DNA of 64,000 nt from Phoenix dactylifera (lineage: Eukaryota > Streptophyta > Magnoliopsida > Arecales > Arecaceae), in assembly GCF_009389715.1 (NCBI RefSeq), contig NC_052409.1, positions 2,582,001 through 2,646,000 of the forward strand, in the 5' to 3' direction. The notes beneath the pieces are model-generated. The model saw only the letters and a program-made list of their open reading frames with translations. It searched no databases and was not told the origin of the DNA. Within the stretch, counting starts at the first letter, position 1; each line of letters begins with the position of its first letter. Of the stretch, positions 45,472-58,400 are shown piece by piece. A program made the translations under genes and the position numbers.

Positions 45472-45842
45472 ACTGTTTACATCTGGACAACGTAAATTCT
45501 ATTCTAAAGAAAGTGACTTTCATAGCATGCTTCAAATGGGATAACATCAAAACTTAATTTATTTATTATATATAGAAAGTCATTAATTAAATATTTAAAA
45601 TAAAATAAAAAAATATAAAATTTTAGCAGATAGGTTATTTCCAACATATACCCCGTCTCGCGGATGGACCCTATGCACCAATCCTTGAGCGCCACATGGG
45701 ATTGATGAGTCACTGGTGATCTGTGGTAGTACGTACGTTGCCTTCGTTTGAAGGTAATGCCTCCACAAGCCTTCCTTTTGACTTATTTTAAAAACATTCT
45801 TTTTCCAAGGTACGTCCCCTCTCAAAAACCGGAGCACGAGGT

Positions 45843-46005
45843 TTGGCGGAGAGGATGCCGACCAATGGATCTACTTGCTTACCACTGTACAGATATATAG
45901 TTCGCACTTCCATGCACGTACTGAGTAAAAAAAAAAAAAAACTGGGGGGAAAACACTAGCTCAAGGGCCTTTCTATGGCCATGCATGGAGTCTTCCATGC
46001 GCGAA
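45843..46005. repeat. diverged local duplication, copy B
   Basis: Counterpart of 44594-44790: GACCAATGGATCTACTTG, then ACTGAGT plus a 15-A run, then GGCCTTTCTATGGCCATGCA and GAGTCTTCCATG. Same orientation. Confidence 0.4.
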
Positions 46006-46089
46006 CCCCATGCGATGAAAGGCATTTCACGGCCGCCATTTTGCTCAGATAGCGCTTTGTAGGATGTTTTTCACCTAGAAGTCCCCATC

Positions 46090-46610
46090 TTTAAATTTTC
46101 TCAAGATTAATTTTGAGAATTTCGTTCTAGAGAATGGTTGGAGGGAAGGAGCTGGTTTCATTATCAGGGGCCAAGCTCTAGGGTGATAGTTGCTAATGGC
46201 TGTTAGATCTTCGACACTTCGGTTCCGGAAGTAAAGCTGCAGGCAGCCTGAACTAGCTGGTGCCATGCTAGACGAGCGCTAGCTCCGAGCCACCTCGATC
46301 ATACTGGAAGATGATTCATCCACCGTTATTAGTTGGATCCAAAAGGGCCCGGGTAGAGGTAGACGGGTATATCCCTTGCTTCGAGATATCTGGATGATGG
46401 TGAGTGATACAGTGGCCTTTCAGACCAAGCATATGTACCGTAAGGCCAACGGGGCGGCAGACTGGGTGGCTGCATAAGTGGCAAATCACTCAGAAGATAC
46501 CCTATGGACCGGGGAGGGGAACTTGCCCAGGGATTGTGTGATTTACTGTTTACTGATTCTACTGGGCGTCTCTGTACTCGTATTGTATGAGATACCCGTT
46601 TTTAGCGCGA
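46090..46610 (+). mobile_element. LINE fragment with decayed RNase H domain and A tail
   Basis: The plus strand reads GAGFIIRGQ, then (after a frame change) RVIVANGC, stop, IFDTSVPEVKLQAA, stop, followed by TSIILEDDSSTVISWIQ and YRKANGAADWVAA, stop, VANHS. This is the whole RNase H domain in order, with three in-frame stops and at least one shift. The 3' end, CCCGTTTTTAGCGCG plus nine A, matches the tail of the LINE copy at 39439-40280. It is an older copy of the same family. Confidence 0.75.
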
Positions 46611-49460
46611 AAAAAAAATCTCACAAAGAGCGATTCTAGAGTTCGCATAATTATATAATAGAATGGATCGGCATTTGTTATGCTACGTCATGTTTCTGTA
46701 TTTCAAATTTCAGGGTCTGCAGGCACGTAAAGTTTTTATCTGAATAAGAGAGAGAGGATAACACCTTCTGATATTGCAGCTGGTTCACCAAGTACAAATA
46801 GCTACGAGCAGCAGCTTCAGACATATGTAACAGTGCTGATGTTCTTAATGAGTATTTGGTAAATTATATTTAATAAGAAACATAATATAGATCAGAAAAG
46901 AGAAACCAAAAGAAGACACGAGCAGCTTGAGCCCACCCGCAGCCGCCAACCTTCTCCATCCTCCCCCTTCTTAATTAGTTCTCAGTTATTATTTATTAAA
47001 TACAACATTCTTGATTTGCTTCTTCCTCTGAAGGAAACGGTACGTAGAAGGAAAACAACATAAAAAAGTGAATGTATTTATTGAGTTACATAAATAGTAG
47101 GGGGAAAATTATATGTGAGAAATCGAAGCCTTCCATGCTTCTTCTACATCAGCAAACACGCCCCACAATGGTTTAGATGACTTTGAGGAGGAGAAAAAAA
47201 AAACTTGGGAAATCAACTCCTTTTTTGTTTATGAAAATAACCTGATTTAAAATTTTCAGAAACTTGTATCCTAGCTCTCTATCAAATACACCGGTGCCAT
47301 GTTTTAGGTGGAGTTGAATGTTGAGCCTGCAACGCAAATTGACAAATTGAAGTATGCCTAGAGCCTAGGATAGAAGCATCTTAAAAAGTCCAAAATGGGA
47401 ACATTTATGGGGAAAAAGAAAAGACCAAACCTGCAAAAATTGAAATAAAAAAGAGTTGTTTTTGCAAAATTCTCTATAATCGTTCAATGAAAAACAGTAA
47501 TTATCAGATCAGACCTATGAAATTCAAGATCTATTTAGATGCTGGAAGATTGTGGCAACAAAAAAATCAAGTTATATTAATCGAACAATATAGAACATTA
47601 ACATATTCCATAACTCTTAAAAAATTGCATGGTTCGGTATTGAACCAGTATTGGTTTGGAGGGGCATAATTCAAAAGTAGGTCAGAGGTAACCTCACCTA
47701 ATCAAGCTGCTCAAGAATCAAGTGGTTCATCCAAAATTGTAGGGAGATTCAATTGCACTGATGGGTTCAAAACCAAGATGGTCGGTCTAAAACCTAATTC
47801 ATCATAATTTAAAAATTACAATAAGGTTACAAACAACTCAACCATTAAATGGCAGTTTGGGATTGTTTGATTGTCGTGCTTAAATATACAATCAAGCACA
47901 TTTATTGGATTGCTTAAAAATTTTGATGATAATTTTTCTTAAAAATAAATCCTTTTCTCTTTGATACAAACCAAAAGATAAATATATTTTGTCTATTCTT
48001 TTTGGATATTTTCAATACTAACTTAAATTTTAAGCTGTATAGCTCTGACATTTTCAACAAGTTTGTTAAAAAAGTGCCATTCGGCAAAACTTGTCTTGAG
48101 AAGCATTTTTCTTATAGTAGATATGATACTCGGTGTCGAGAAAATGTTTCTCATAAAGTTATGAAATTCTAAATTATATAAAATCTATGTTGTGGTTACA
48201 TATTTATCTATCTATTATCTTTCTCTATATATATATATAGAGAGAGAGAGGTAGATATGTATATATATCATTCTCGGCATGAACATTTAATCTTAATTAA
48301 TTTGAAAAAAAATCCTTATGGTGGTATTTCTTTGAGCATCAATTTATTCTCTAATATTTTTCTTATATGCTAGTAGATGCATACCCTGCATTATATTTGA
48401 AAACATACAAAAGTTATCTCCATTCCATTTTCATTAATGCACTCAAAAAGGAAAAAAAGTCCAAAAATAGCTTATATAAAGAAAAGGGAAAAGATCTTTT
48501 ACATTATTCTTCATGGTTTCTCTTTATTGGCATACCACCTGCAAAATATTGAACTATTATTAATTAGAATATAATTTTATACAAATTTTAATAAAATATA
48601 TGATTTATATGATATATTGCTTTAAAATCTTAACATAGTTGTCTAAATATTATATAAAAATTTAGATAGTATATGATACATTATATATATGGTAAGTATG
48701 TTATGCTTCTAACTTCAGCAGACACATAAAACTTTAAAACGATAGGTTAAGTTGATACCACACCTTCTCTCTTGCAAAAATACAGCATTTAGATAAAAAA
48801 AAACGTCATAAACAATCTAAAACCAGAATTTGAAGACCAAAAAAGACTGTTTTAAGAATTTTTGGGGTGCATCCATGCACATCTATCAATTCCCTTCAAG
48901 CCAAATCCACCCATGATTGATATGGGATCGATCCTTCAGTATTTCGAACCTTGTCACAAACCAAGCCCCCATGTGAGAAGGATTCTAGAAGGCACTTCAA
49001 GAGAGGAGAATCAATCGCCAAAGCAAGAGAAAATTTAGAACATGCTGTCAGCAGAAGGCTCAATTTGGATTTCAAAACATCACACCATACTGGAAAACCA
49101 CCAAGAACTCATCAACTCCATCAAATATATTTAACCAAAGGAGCAATTAGCTGGATATTGGAAGCAGAACCTGTATTCTTAAGCCATGGATTTGATACAA
49201 ATATGAGGACAGCTTTATCTGGAGAACTATTTTTTGGTAAGTCTAGAATTAATTTCAATATTAATTAATCTGTACAAATACCCTCAGAACTTTTACAACA
49301 CAATGCTGGTATGAAAATTAAGAAAATCACCCTCCATCCCCTGTATCCCTCACCATCCACTTCCACATCACCTAGCTCATTCAAGACCATGAAAATTCCA
49401 CCCTCAATCTCTCTCTCTCTCTCTCTCCACACCAAACTGGGGATGGATTAAGTGATACCT
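46611..49460. other. AT-rich intergenic DNA and bromodomain-gene 3' flank
   Basis: No gene was recognised. It contains a short (TA)n(GA)n microsatellite near 48226-48250 and an isolated 105-codon plus frame at 48951-49268 without family resemblance. The part above about 49300 is the likely 3' UTR of the bromodomain gene (read on minus), including a (CT)n tract at 49408-49427. Confidence 0.4.
49408..49427 (+). repeat. (CT)n microsatellite
   Basis: About ten CT units, probably in the 3' UTR of the bromodomain gene. Confidence 0.9.
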
Positions 49461-52400
49461 TCACAGCTGCAATGCTAAATCAGGCTGCTGCGAATCAACC
49501 AGAACACCTGAAACTGGTGACCCTGGTGACTGGAACCCGACATTTAGATCAGGGGGAACAGAACCAGGTTTGGCATTCAGCAAGAAGCCCTGCCATGGCC
49601 TTTGAGAACCCCGGCCAGAATCCAGCAAGTGACTGCCAGAATTTGACAACGAACTTGGATTACCCACCACAGCCTTGTCCGCATTTGACAGGTTCAAATG
49701 TGCCTGGTTGATGTAGCTGCTGTTGCTTCCACAAACTGCGTCAAAAGATCCAGCATTTCTATTCATAGTCTCCACAGAAGAGCTCCCGGGCAGCCTAGAT
49801 AGTCTAATCATCTTTCCAGCTTGAGCCACGGAGGTATGGAAACCATTCACAGTATGTTGAATTGCTGGATTCTGATGAAGCAAGAAGGAAGTCTTGGGCT
49901 GAATAACACCACCACTATTCCCCAGGCTTCCAAAGTTAACTCCTCCAGGATCTGGACCATGTATGGAGCCGGTGGGTCTGCTTGGCAAAGCAGATGCCAG
50001 AGCCGGTGATGGAGGACTTGCGACAACCTGGCCTTCCTCGACAGCCAATTTATTTGAGGATGAAATCTTTGGCTGGGATACAGAAAGAGAGGATGCACAA
50101 AGTAGTGGCTTAGAACGGTGTGGCACTTCGCTTTCGCCAATCCATCCAGGTCCAAACCTCGTACCAGGGGGAACTGCTCGTTGAATCTGTTTGGCAGCAA
50201 TTTCCCAACCAACAGGGCCAAGGGTTGCAGCAAATCGAGCCAAGCTCCGAGCATATGCATACTCCATGTGAAGACCCACCTAGTTTCAATCAAATCATTA
50301 TTACATATGGCAAAGGCGATACTTTGCAAGGTGATTATTTTTTGAATAAGAAAAAATATTACTAAATAAGATAGAAAAAGAAAGGCTGATGACTTCCAAT
50401 GGAGGCACATGCAAAATATATATATATATATATATATTATTTTTTGAATAATTTTTCATATTAATTTGAACATATTCCAGTAAAATAATGTAAAGCAAAA
50501 CATAGCAGATCCATCAGCCCCATATTAATCATGCCGTTAAGAAAACTATAAGAGGAAAAGGTTCCTGAGCAGCAGTCGGTACTTACTGGCGCCAGCTGCT
50601 TCCTCTCCCTATCTAATGCAGATAAGACTGGTGGCCCATACACACAAGCTGACAGCTGGGGTTGCTTATATGTATGGCGCCGATTTTCATCTATAACAGA
50701 AAATTTCTTTCCGTATTTTGTTGAAGCCCCCTTCTTCCCGGAACCTGCAAAAAGGACCCAGAAAGGACTCAGAACTTCAAATCTAAAAAATTTTAAAGGA
50801 ATGCAACCAAAATTATATCTGCAGTTTTTAAAGCACGTAATTAGAAGGATGTTGCATTGAGTGCATAATCACTTACCTGAAAATTCTTCATTTCTTTCTG
50901 TTCTATGCCCACTGATCCAACTATGAGTTTCAGCATTGCGAAGACCGTATGCTCTTCCAGGCAGAGCTGCCATGCTGGACTTATCCACCACCAAATCTCT
51001 TCTCAACAAATCATTTGCCAAATTTGAGAAGTGATTATTATCTCCAGCATTAGCAACTGTTGCACCAGAAGAGAAATCAGAACCAACACGGTCAGCAGGA
51101 GGCCTGCTGACTAATTGTTTGACAGTCTTCTTGCTTGGTGGCCTGCCTCTCCGCACAGGCTTTGGTTCTGGCTCATTATCATCACTTTCTTGTCTAAGAT
51201 TCTCAAAGTCCTTTTTTGCAAGCTCTTGGATGGATCGTGCCTGTAATGAGAGAGCACTTATCAAGACTACATACACACAAATAAAGGCTAATACATCTAA
51301 TGTATTACTCCAGAAACCAGGAGATATTATAATAATTAGGAACAGAACAGAGACCTGTTTATAGTAAATTGTATCTGATGCATTGTATCGCATTGCATTT
51401 GAGCTGATTAAGAAAACATCTTTCTGCAAAAATATACAAAATGCAAGTCAAATTTCTTTGGCCTAATCAGAAGCATGTTCCTGTTTCAGACTTTAATGAA
51501 GATAACACACACACACACACACGGAGAGACAGAGAGAGAAAGAAAGAGCATGGAACAGACAATGTCACTCCATTCTTACAAGTAAATCATGGAACGAACC
51601 CAAAACAATCAATCAGACATGACGCATCTAGTCTAATCACAAGAAGATACCGACTTCCTTGGAAATGGTTATCATTGCATCTAACTCTTTTTCCAAGCAG
51701 ATGATGTAACACGATGTAATTCAATCAACATCTTAATAATATGGGCTTCAAAATCATCTAGTAGTGATAAGTTCATTGTCAAACATGAGAAAGCACATCA
51801 ACAGTGCAAACACTGTAAGAATCCAAATTTAGAAACAAATTTGCACTTCTCTTAGGTTTCACAAACACATGATTAACAAATAAATATATATTTAACAGAG
51901 GTTTACATTTAAGTTTTATGGCTGTTTGAGTCCTTGCTGCCTCAGCAAAACATAAACTTGTTTATCAATCCCTATAGATTCCTTTTCTCAAAAATAATTA
52001 AGAAAAAGAAATTCAAGCTTTGATTAAAAAGAGAGAAAAAACAAGATTTTTCATCCAATGTTGTGTATATATAAATTAATTTCATGAAACACATCCTTCA
52101 GAGAGAAGACAGGTATACTTGATAAAATGCCGACCAAGCATCACAACACATCGTGACGCAGTTATCTTTTGTTTTGTGTTTTCCTCGGAAAACAAAAATT
52201 GTTTTGCAGGTTTCTCACACAGCATATGTATTTCTGATTATGTGACCTTGTTAGTCCATTATATATCACCTTTAGGTATTTAGATGAATCTTCTTATCTG
52301 CTAGGGTTGTACGGGTTTTCATCCTCTTTAGCTCCTGCTCCTGTCCAGCCCTTACAGTTATTCACTTGCTATTAACCACTACTATCAACAATAAGCAACT

Positions 52401-55400
52401 GAATAAATGGTGGGACTGGAGTAGTGGATGGTGATGTGTGATTTAAATAGAGTGGTTGGCCAGAAGAATGAATAAAGAGGATCTGAACTCTAGCGTATGT
52501 CAAATATATCATCAATTACCCCACTGATATAGTTCTATCATGGTGTATTCATATTTTTTTTATTTTTATGAGCCTCATACAATGATGTTTTATTCTCTAC
52601 TATGCTTATTTACAAAAGCTAGAAGCTAATCATCAATTATAGGTTCCTAACAGTTAAACAAGGAAAACTGTTTAATTATAACAGTGTTAAAATTTAAGTT
52701 AATTGGCATCATATGAAGATTGTTACTACAATCTCTATTGCAGTTTTACTGTCTCTAAAGTAGTGAATCACTATCTTGGATTTATTTATAACCTTCAAAA
52801 ATGTCACCCTTGGTCACATCATATTCAGATTGTTTAAAAACAGCAAATTAATGGTGTCATGAGGCGTTCACCTAGAGCAGGATGTATAGTGGCAGCAGTC
52901 AACGCAGCAATCACTATAGGATATATGGTCATACCTTAGAAATGTGCAAGTGCATCAGCTGTCAGCTATTTAGCCAAAGAGAAAGTGAGGTGTCAATGGA
53001 GGAATCAGGCATGGTCTTGCCATGGCAAAATCGTATCATACCGTTAGGTTCTGGTCACTTTCTCTCTCAAGTTTGCATCAACAACAACTTGGTATTCCTA
53101 TCAAGAGTTCTATTAAAGCATCTTTGCATGCCTAAAAATAAAATATTACTACAAAAGTAAGCCATCTTTAGTTCCATAGCTACTTATGACAACCATAATT
53201 AATACACTAAAAACCGCATATACACAAGTTAAAACATTGGATTATCAAATTTATCCACCAAATTCTATTAGCCATCCAACTCTGGCACAGACTATATTTT
53301 CACACTTCATACTCACCTTCCAGATACAAACTTCTAAAAATTTGACATATCCTACTATGTTAGCACAAGGTTGATAAGAACTTAATAAGAGAGCTAGTAT
53401 TGTATTTCAAGGAAATAAAGGAATGCAATGCACACAGAAAATTGAAATAAATGACGGTACATAGAATTCTTAGTTACAGGGGTCAAGAATAGTTGAGGCA
53501 GGATGTGTGAAGCCCCAGCAATGTCGAGCATAAACAAAGAATCCGCACTAAGCCTCCTTTTACAATCCAATCACTAATGAACCTATCATGAACATTCTAG
53601 AAGATGGACCAAGGCATATATTATTTGTAGAAGATATTGTGTTGGTAGATTAGAGGACATGATTTCTTCTTTTTTCTTTTTTTTGTTTTTTTTTTTGGGG
53701 GGGGGGGGGTGGGGGGGGGGGAGGGGGGAGAAGAGGACATGATTAAATGCTGAATTAGAACTACGCAGCAAAGAATGCGAGGTAACAGCTCAGAAATCAG
53801 TGGGCAAAAAATAAATTCAGTTTTAATGGAAATGTAAAGAAAAATGAGGCCTCAATTATATCTGATAGGAAAAGAAACTATATAATGATTGATTTCCATA
53901 TCTTGGACCTATTATACAAAAGAATGAAAGATGACCACAATTCTAATAAAATAGAAGCTGCAAAAAATTGAAATGTATAGATGCTTCAATGATGTTATGT
54001 GATCGATGCACTGCTTAAGAACATGAGGGGATTTAGGGAGAAAAAACAAAAGCAAGAACGCCAGTAATAATGTAATAATGCAAGGTTTAGCAGGTTGTAT
54101 AATAATAATTAATAAGAGTCAAAGCAAAGAAGATAGACATAGTGGAAATGAGAAATTAGAGATATATGAGTGATACGACAAGGAAGGGTACAGTGAGGAA
54201 GGAGGTGGAGGTCTAGGTGTATGTTACTTTAAGACAAAGTAATGTAGAACCATTTAAGATGGTATAACATTCAACAAAAATATGAGGAATTAGTAAGAAT
54301 GCATTGTTCGATCTTGTTTTGGAGGTCTGGAAAAAAAGGAAGGAAAGATCTCGTGAAGGGGAGTTAAAAAGAGGATCTGGAAAAGCTTATAATAACAATG
54401 AAGGCAGTCAGGATTCATAAAGCCGATACCGAAGATTTGGGACAGGATCTACTGATTATAGCAACGATTACGGATATGATTAAATATTTTCTTAAAGTTG
54501 ACCTCATTTTTGTGATGCCCTAGCTGGCATGGCAAGACCCTAGACAGCTACCTGGTAAAAATGGACTAGTTTGGATCACATTAAGGTGAATCCAAAAGTG
54601 TGAAAGCCTCAGATAAGAATTCAAACAAGATCTATAAAAGTAGTTTTGGCTAAATGAGAAAAAAGGACAATCCTAAAAACATACGTTTTCCAGACTTTAC
54701 TGATGGATTTAATTGAAGTCTTGATAGTATGCATTAAAAAGCATTATACAATTACAGGATTTGATGATAGATATGCATGTAAAAATGCTCGATAGCAATA
54801 TCTTAAGTTATTCATGATGATGTCTAGCTCCCTAGTGTTTTTTCCTGCAACATAGATTAATGTTTGGCCTTGTTATGGTAGTAATACCACCGTATTGATG
54901 GCCAGCCTACATGATACAATCGCCAGCATGGGACTACCATGGGAGCGACTCACCTAGGTAAAACAGGCCCAAAAAACAAATAGACGAAAATAGTAATCAG
55001 TAGTATAGGATTTATATGCCACAATGCGGCAGATAAACCTGGCTTGTCCAATATTAGTGCATATTGGCCTCTATCATACTGACCATACCAGAGATTACAA
55101 GGCAAAACACACAATATTTCAGCCTCCCTTTTGCAAAATATTAAAAAAGAATTTCTGAAAGCTGCTAGACCAAAACAAGCATGGTGTCTTCTAAGTACTG
55201 CTAGACCAAAACAAGCATGGTGTCTTCTAAGTAACTTCCCACATACAAGATCAAGGCTAGCCTCACCTTCTCTTTAACATTATAAGGACTGACCCCAAAG
55301 GAATATTTTTCCTTAAAATACTTTCCTTTGATACTTCAAGCATGTAATAACTTCCAGAAGATTGCTCTCTCTTGATCATAGAACTCCACTATCCTTTTGA

Positions 55401-58400
55401 GCTCTAAACAGATAATATGAGTACCATTCGTGTATGAAGTGATAAAGAAAAAACTTAATATATTCTTGAACTTGCACATACATCAACTCTTTAACAGTTG
55501 AACCTGAGCATGGCAGGGGCCTCTTTTAACTTTTTTAATGATATAACAAATTATGTTTATATTTTAATTGTGTTTTTTATACAAAGGAGCTCAGTTGCAT
55601 GATAGATTCAGCTTCAAATATGAACAAGGATTCTCGATTACGGCTTGCATTGTCTTTTTTCTTTTTCCTTTCTGAGAGAGAGAGGGAAACCCATCTCATA
55701 CTATACTTGCCTAGGTCTCAATATTTGAGGATGCACCATCCATAATTCAAACCTAGAAACTCAAGTTGCTAGGTAGAGGGTAATCACCTCAGGGACAAAG
55801 TAGCAGTACCAAGCTTACTGTATCATCTATCTGATCCTTTTCTTTCTCCATTTTTCTAGCTATGATAAACTTACCCAAGCAAATTTGGAAAAGTATTTCT
55901 AGAACTCCTATGCATAACCATCAAACTGTTGCATCCCATCAACATACAATTCCTTAAAGGTAAAATTATAACCATGAAATATTGATCTGGCTTCTCAATA
56001 ATACTCCCTAGCCCACTCTTCGCCCCACAATTTACCATAGCCCAACACCCCCCTCCAAAACATCTCCCTACTTTGTCAAGCTTAACAATAAATATCATCC
56101 TCATCCAAATAAGCTAAAACCATGTAAGCCTCGGAATAACATTATGGTCATATATTGCCATTATAATGTAGTTATTTACTAGTATCAACAAACCAATCCA
56201 TTACTCTCCTTTAACTATTACATTAAAAAGGTGCAATGATAGATAAACCCCTAGCAGACTCCAAAAATAAAGGAACCTATACTAGCATCTTTCCTCTCTT
56301 CCACATATAAATCTAGTTTACTTATTCTTTCATGAAGAATGAAGCTACTCTAAATTGAAAACTGCTTGTCACGGACTCACCCCATAAGCTTAACCTGTTG
56401 GAAGGACCGCCCCATGCTAATAAACTCATGTAAAACCCCTTTTATTAGTCAATGTGGGACTATGACAATCTCCCCCATCATCTTGTGACGCCCTCATACG
56501 GTTGGCTCCTTCTCAGAAAGGAGGCCCACCCATGGCCAAGGCGCTAGTCGACCGTGCCAGATTCTCCTCAGCCTTCGTATCTCCAATGAGGAGCCCGTAT
56601 GACTAATAAAGATTGTGATGCACAATGGACCTGGCTCTAATACCACTTGCCATGGAATCACAACCCAAAAGTTAAACTGTTGGAAGGAGGACTAGCCCAG
56701 GCTATAAACCTATGTGGGGCCCCTTTTATTAGTCAAAGTGAAAATTTTCTATGGCATTAAAAAAAAAAGAAGAAAGTCTCAAATCTGGAATCAATTTCAT
56801 GCTTTCCAACTTCGTTCTTAAGAAAGAGCACATTACTTAAGTGCATCATTCTGCATTCCTGATAGAACTAGATAAAATGACCCCATATAACATTACTACT
56901 TATTTGATCAGTTTAAAAGTGGATAAGCATAGACGCAAACATTCCCCATAAGCAGCAAGAAAATAAAGATACATACATAAAAGCAGGCAACCATATGATA
57001 TCCATGATGCCTAACCATTGGCTTGGGAAGCAACAAAGTGGATGTCATGACTGGTAATTGCTGGAGGTACATGATGAAGGATTTGTTATATATAGAGAGA
57101 GGGAGAGAGAGAGAAAATATATATACATATATAATCCTAAGAACTGGAGACACTCTCTACTGAATATAGCTATACTTGTTTCATAATGTAGACACAATTT
57201 CTTTCCAAACTTTGATACAAAAATAATTTCAATGCATGTTTATCCAATCAACAAGAGAAGTGATCTATTAAACTCAACATCTCTAGCAAAAATGGTCTTA
57301 CAGATACAGAAATTAAACTAAGTAGTTACCAATTAAACTAAAATTAATGGCAGCTAAATACATTATGAGATGTAAATCATCTACCAAAAAGTTAAACAGA
57401 TATAGCAAAGCATCTAGAGCAAAATGGAAACCATAGATGAATTATGCTGAGGCTTTTACCAAGAACATGGACACAGATATATATAAGAAAAGCAGATTTA
57501 AGCATGTGGATATCTGATATGTCAGAGAACAGCAGTTCATAAACAGCCTTACAATGCACCATTCGTTACCGACTCAAATTGTTCCAAATCGCATATGCTC
57601 CATCCGAAAGCTTCTTCCGGATGGTTCCAAAATCCATAGGATGCTCATGATATATGGTAATCCGGAAGCTGCAAACATTAGTCAGTAAAACAATCGCTTC
57701 AAACAGATTATCTCTGTTAGCAGTAAACATAGCCATAGGGAAGGAAAAAAAACTTCAAAATTTTCTCCAAAACAATAACAATAATGGTTCCAAAGCACAC
57801 CTCGTTCGGATCCACGGGTCCGAGAACACGCCCATAGGCATCCTTCCTGATGGTAAACCAGAAAATCCAATCAAAGAACTCGGACACAGCACTTTGAGCA
57901 CGGGAGCAAAACCCAGAAAAATTAAATAAAATGAGGAGATGCCAGTAAGCTTCAAATAAAGAAACCAGAGCACTCACTTCCGCAGCCTATCTAGGATGAA
58001 AACCAACAACTTTTTGTCCGGCAAAGGCGTTGTGGGCCCGGAATCTGATGGCTCTAAAACAAATAAACAAATATCACTGGAAAACCCACCCGTCTAAACC
58101 TAGATTTATCCTCCCTTTCTCGAAATAAATGCACGAGAAGCCAAACCTTGAGAAGGATCCGTCGCTTTCGAGGCTGAATTCTGCCTTTGCCTTTCTGTCT
58201 GCAAGAAAAAAACATTACCAAATCAGTCAGAAAAAAAGCGAACAAAAAACAAGACAAAAATAGGTCGGAGCTAACAGATCTACCCCATTAAAATTAGCCA
58301 CAAAAAAAAAAAATCGAAGGGGCAAACGAAAAGATACGGAAGAGGACAAAGGTAAACCTTTTTTTCTTCTTTTACTTCCACAGATCAGCGGTCTATTTCT

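Noticed and set aside
48951-49268. 105-codon plus frame
   Set aside because: No recognised motifs, no promoter signal, AT-rich intergenic setting.
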